Source: an uncultured delta proteobacterium
GTDB taxonomy: Bacteria > Desulfobacterota > Desulfovibrionia > Desulfovibrionales > Desulfovibrionaceae
Reading direction: 5' to 3'
DNA: 64,000 nt
NCBI GenBank assembly: GCA_903835685.1
Contig: CAILNX010000054.1
Location: forward strand, 164,618-228,617
Part shown: positions 62,841 to 64,000 of the stretch, piece after piece
Numbering within the stretch: position 1 is the stretch's first letter
How the letters are laid out: each line of letters opens with the position of its first letter
Program-made: the position numbers and the translations under genes
The notes under the pieces: generated by a model
The model's input: the letters and a program-made list of their open reading frames with translations, nothing else
The model's database searches: none
Told to the model about the DNA's origin: nothing

Positions 62841-62940
62841 TAAGCTCTCTGGCCAAGGTGGCCAGCGATCCTGGCCCAACAGGGCCAAAGGCGTTGACAG
62901 ACGCGCGGGAACGCGCCAGGCATGACGAGGACGGATACGC

Positions 62941-63921
62941 ATGAGCAAGATTCTCCAGCAAGACGAAGTTGACGCCCTTCTGCGCGGCCTTTCCGGCGGC
63001 GAACTGGAAGCCGAGGAGGAACTCCCCGAGGATGATTCCGGGGTCGTCCCTTTTGACCTGGCCAACCAGGACCGCATCATCCGTGGCCGCATGCCGGTCA
63101 TGGAAATCGTCAACGACCGCTTTGCCCGCCTGTGCACCAACGCCCTGGCCAACTCCATGCGCAAGCGCGTGGACATCAACCCCATCTCCATCGACATGTC
63201 CAAGTTCGGGGACTTCATGCGCTCGCTCCCCGTGCCCACCTCCATCTCCATCTTCAAGATGGAGCCCCTGCGCGGCAACGCCATCCTGGTGGTGGACTCC
63301 CGCTTGGTCTTTGCCCTGGTGGAAAGCTTTTTCGGCGGCGCGGGAAGTCAGCCCAAGGTCGAGGGCCGCGATTTCACCCACATCGAGCAGGCCATTGTGG
63401 ACCGGGTGGTGCGCCTGGCCCTGTCCAACATGGAAGACTCCTGGCGGCCCGTGCACGAGGTGCACATTGAGCATGTGCGCTCCGAGGTGAACCCCCAGTT
63501 CGCGGCCATCGTGCCGCCCTCGGACGTGGTGGTGGTCATCACCTTCGAGGTGGAGCTCGAGTCGGCCATCGGCTCCATGCTCCTGTGCCTGCCCTACGCC
63601 ACCCTGGAGCCCATCCGCTCCAAGCTCCTGGCCTCCTTCCAGACCGAGCGCCTGGAAGTGGACCACGCCTGGATCACCCGCTTCAAGGAACGCCTCCTGG
63701 AAACCCCGGTGGAGATGATCGTCCGTCTGGGCAAGACCAAGATCTCCGGCCGCCAGCTCCTCAAGATGGAAGTGGGAGACATCATCCTCCTGGACACCGA
63801 CGAGGACGACATGCTCCAGGCCGAGGTCGAAGGTGTGCTCAAATTCCACGGCATTCCGGGCCGGGTGAAAGGCAACAAGGCCTTTCAGGTGGTCAAGGAA
63901 GAGCCGGTCAAGATGGCTTAG
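62941..63921 (+). CDS. fliM: Flagellar motor switch protein FliM
   Basis: C-ring protein that binds phospho-CheY and sets motor rotation. The 326-residue product begins with the CheY-binding peptide ILQQDEVDALLRGL, followed by an acidic linker. The CheC-like middle domain shows RIIRGRMPVMEIVNDRFARL, FKMEPLRGNAILVVDSRLVFALVESFFGG and IEQAIVDRVVRLAL. The C-terminal SpoA/FliN-like domain is at residues about 245-320 (VRLGKTKISGRQLLKMEVGDIILLD). It is complete in length. A terminator-like hairpin follows. Confidence 0.97.
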   Translation: MSKILQQDEVDALLRGLSGGELEAEEELPEDDSGVVPFDLANQDRIIRGRMPVMEIVNDRFARLCTNALANSMRKRVDINPISIDMSKFGDFMRSLPVPTSISIFKMEPLRGNAILVVDSRLVFALVESFFGGAGSQPKVEGRDFTHIEQAIVDRVVRLALSNMEDSWRPVHEVHIEHVRSEVNPQFAAIVPPSDVVVVITFEVELESAIGSMLLCLPYATLEPIRSKLLASFQTERLEVDHAWITRFKERLLETPVEMIVRLGKTKISGRQLLKMEVGDIILLDTDEDDMLQAEVEGVLKFHGIPGRVKGNKAFQVVKEEPVKMA

Positions 63922-63943
63922 CCTTTTTTCCCCACAAAATTTT

Positions 63944-63967
63944 GGAGGCCCCACACCTGGGGCCTCC
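63944..63967 (+). terminator. Hairpin after fliM
   Basis: A perfect 9-bp stem, GGAGGCCCC (63944-63952) with GGGGCCTCC (63959-63967), 22 bases after the stop. There is no T run, so termination is likely but not certain. Confidence 0.6.
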
Positions 63968-63972
63968 GGCGG

Positions 63973-63994
63973 CCAAGGGGGCGCGCCCCCTTGG
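63973..63994. repeat. 22-bp perfect GC-rich palindrome
   Basis: Two 11-base arms, CCAAGGGGGCG and CGCCCCCTTGG, with no loop between. Sequences of this CCAAGGGGGC type are frequent between genes in Desulfovibrio-like genomes. It sits five bases after the fliM hairpin and may be a second transcription-ending element. Only one copy is in this window. Confidence 0.65.
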
Positions 63995-64000
63995 AACCCC

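Noticed and set aside
60904..63954. A 1016-codon open frame on the minus strand
   Set aside because: It lies fully opposite the flavoprotein and fliM genes, which have clear motifs. Its Gly/His/Gln/Val-rich composition is what the reverse strand of GC-rich codons produces.

Overview
The window is a stretch of chromosome from a GC-rich, strictly anaerobic bacterium, most likely a member of the Desulfovibrionaceae (Desulfobacterota). This assignment is inferred from gene content and order, not from a search. Supporting points are a short-type hybrid-cluster protein (Hcp) with an FNR/HcpR-like operator and an adjacent ferredoxin, a MEMO-family (AmmeMemoRadiSam B) protein, the leuS-lptE-holA and yceD-rpmF-plsX-fabH orders, a complete Mla operon, FlgM and FliM, and strong GC bias that creates very long antisense ORFs. 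I see no insertion sequence, prophage, CRISPR array or rRNA. Coding density is high; no stretch over 300 bases lacks a gene. The longest non-coding gaps are 967-1239, 9799-10010, 25256-25484 and 39720-39958.

Layout. 1-5.8 kb: start of dnaE (minus strand), then two tandem pairs of an XRE-cupin regulator and an acyl-CoA ligase, closed by a strong terminator. 5.8-12.1 kb (minus): cupin, anti-sigma antagonist and anti-sigma kinase, a DsbA-like lipoprotein without its CXXC, an exported acetolactate decarboxylase, an NlpC/P60 lipoprotein, folD and an HD-GYP protein. 12.2-14 kb: a YgjP-type metallopeptidase and a RmlD-like reductase. 14.1-20.7 kb: tRNA-Val(CAC), an aminotransferase, ispE, tRNA-Gln(TTG), prs, rplY, pth and a MEMO protein fused to a kinase-like P-loop domain. 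20.8-23.7 kb: fabH, plsX, rpmF, yceD. 23.8-27.9 kb: rpmB, a periplasmic solute-binding protein, flgM with a sigma-28 promoter, gltX, and a radical SAM protein. 28-34.5 kb: ribBA-ribH-nusB-leuS-lptE-holA. 34.6-39.7 kb (minus): thioesterase and queF, then a coupled glycoside hydrolase / glycosyltransferase / polysaccharide deacetylase cluster. 40-42.4 kb: nth-tgt-ydcF-like. 42.4-47.5 kb: a signalling block with a RR-PAS-GGDEF-EAL protein, a soluble histidine kinase, a stand-alone receiver and a GAF-GGDEF protein. 47.7-49.5 kb: argJ and an HD nucleotidase. 49.7-53.9 kb: mlaE-F-D-C-A plus a YfcE-like phosphodiesterase. 54-56.5 kb: hcp and its ferredoxin. 56.5-60.9 kb: a tautomerase, galE, queD-queE-queC and an iron alcohol dehydrogenase. 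61-64 kb: a dihydrolipoamide-dehydrogenase-like flavoprotein, a small membrane protein and fliM.

Themes that join the regions. Queuosine biosynthesis is nearly complete but scattered (queDEC, queF, tgt). Outer-membrane maintenance appears as mla and lptE. Cyclic di-GMP turnover (HD-GYP, GGDEF-EAL, GGEEF) sits alongside motility genes (flgM, fliM) that have recognisable alternative-sigma promoters. The most unusual items are the MEMO-kinase-like fusion, a 29-bp AT-rich palindromic repeat present three times at gene 3' ends, the duplicated regulator-ligase pairs, and the three-gene exopolysaccharide-modifying cluster. I found no obviously new defence or mobile system.
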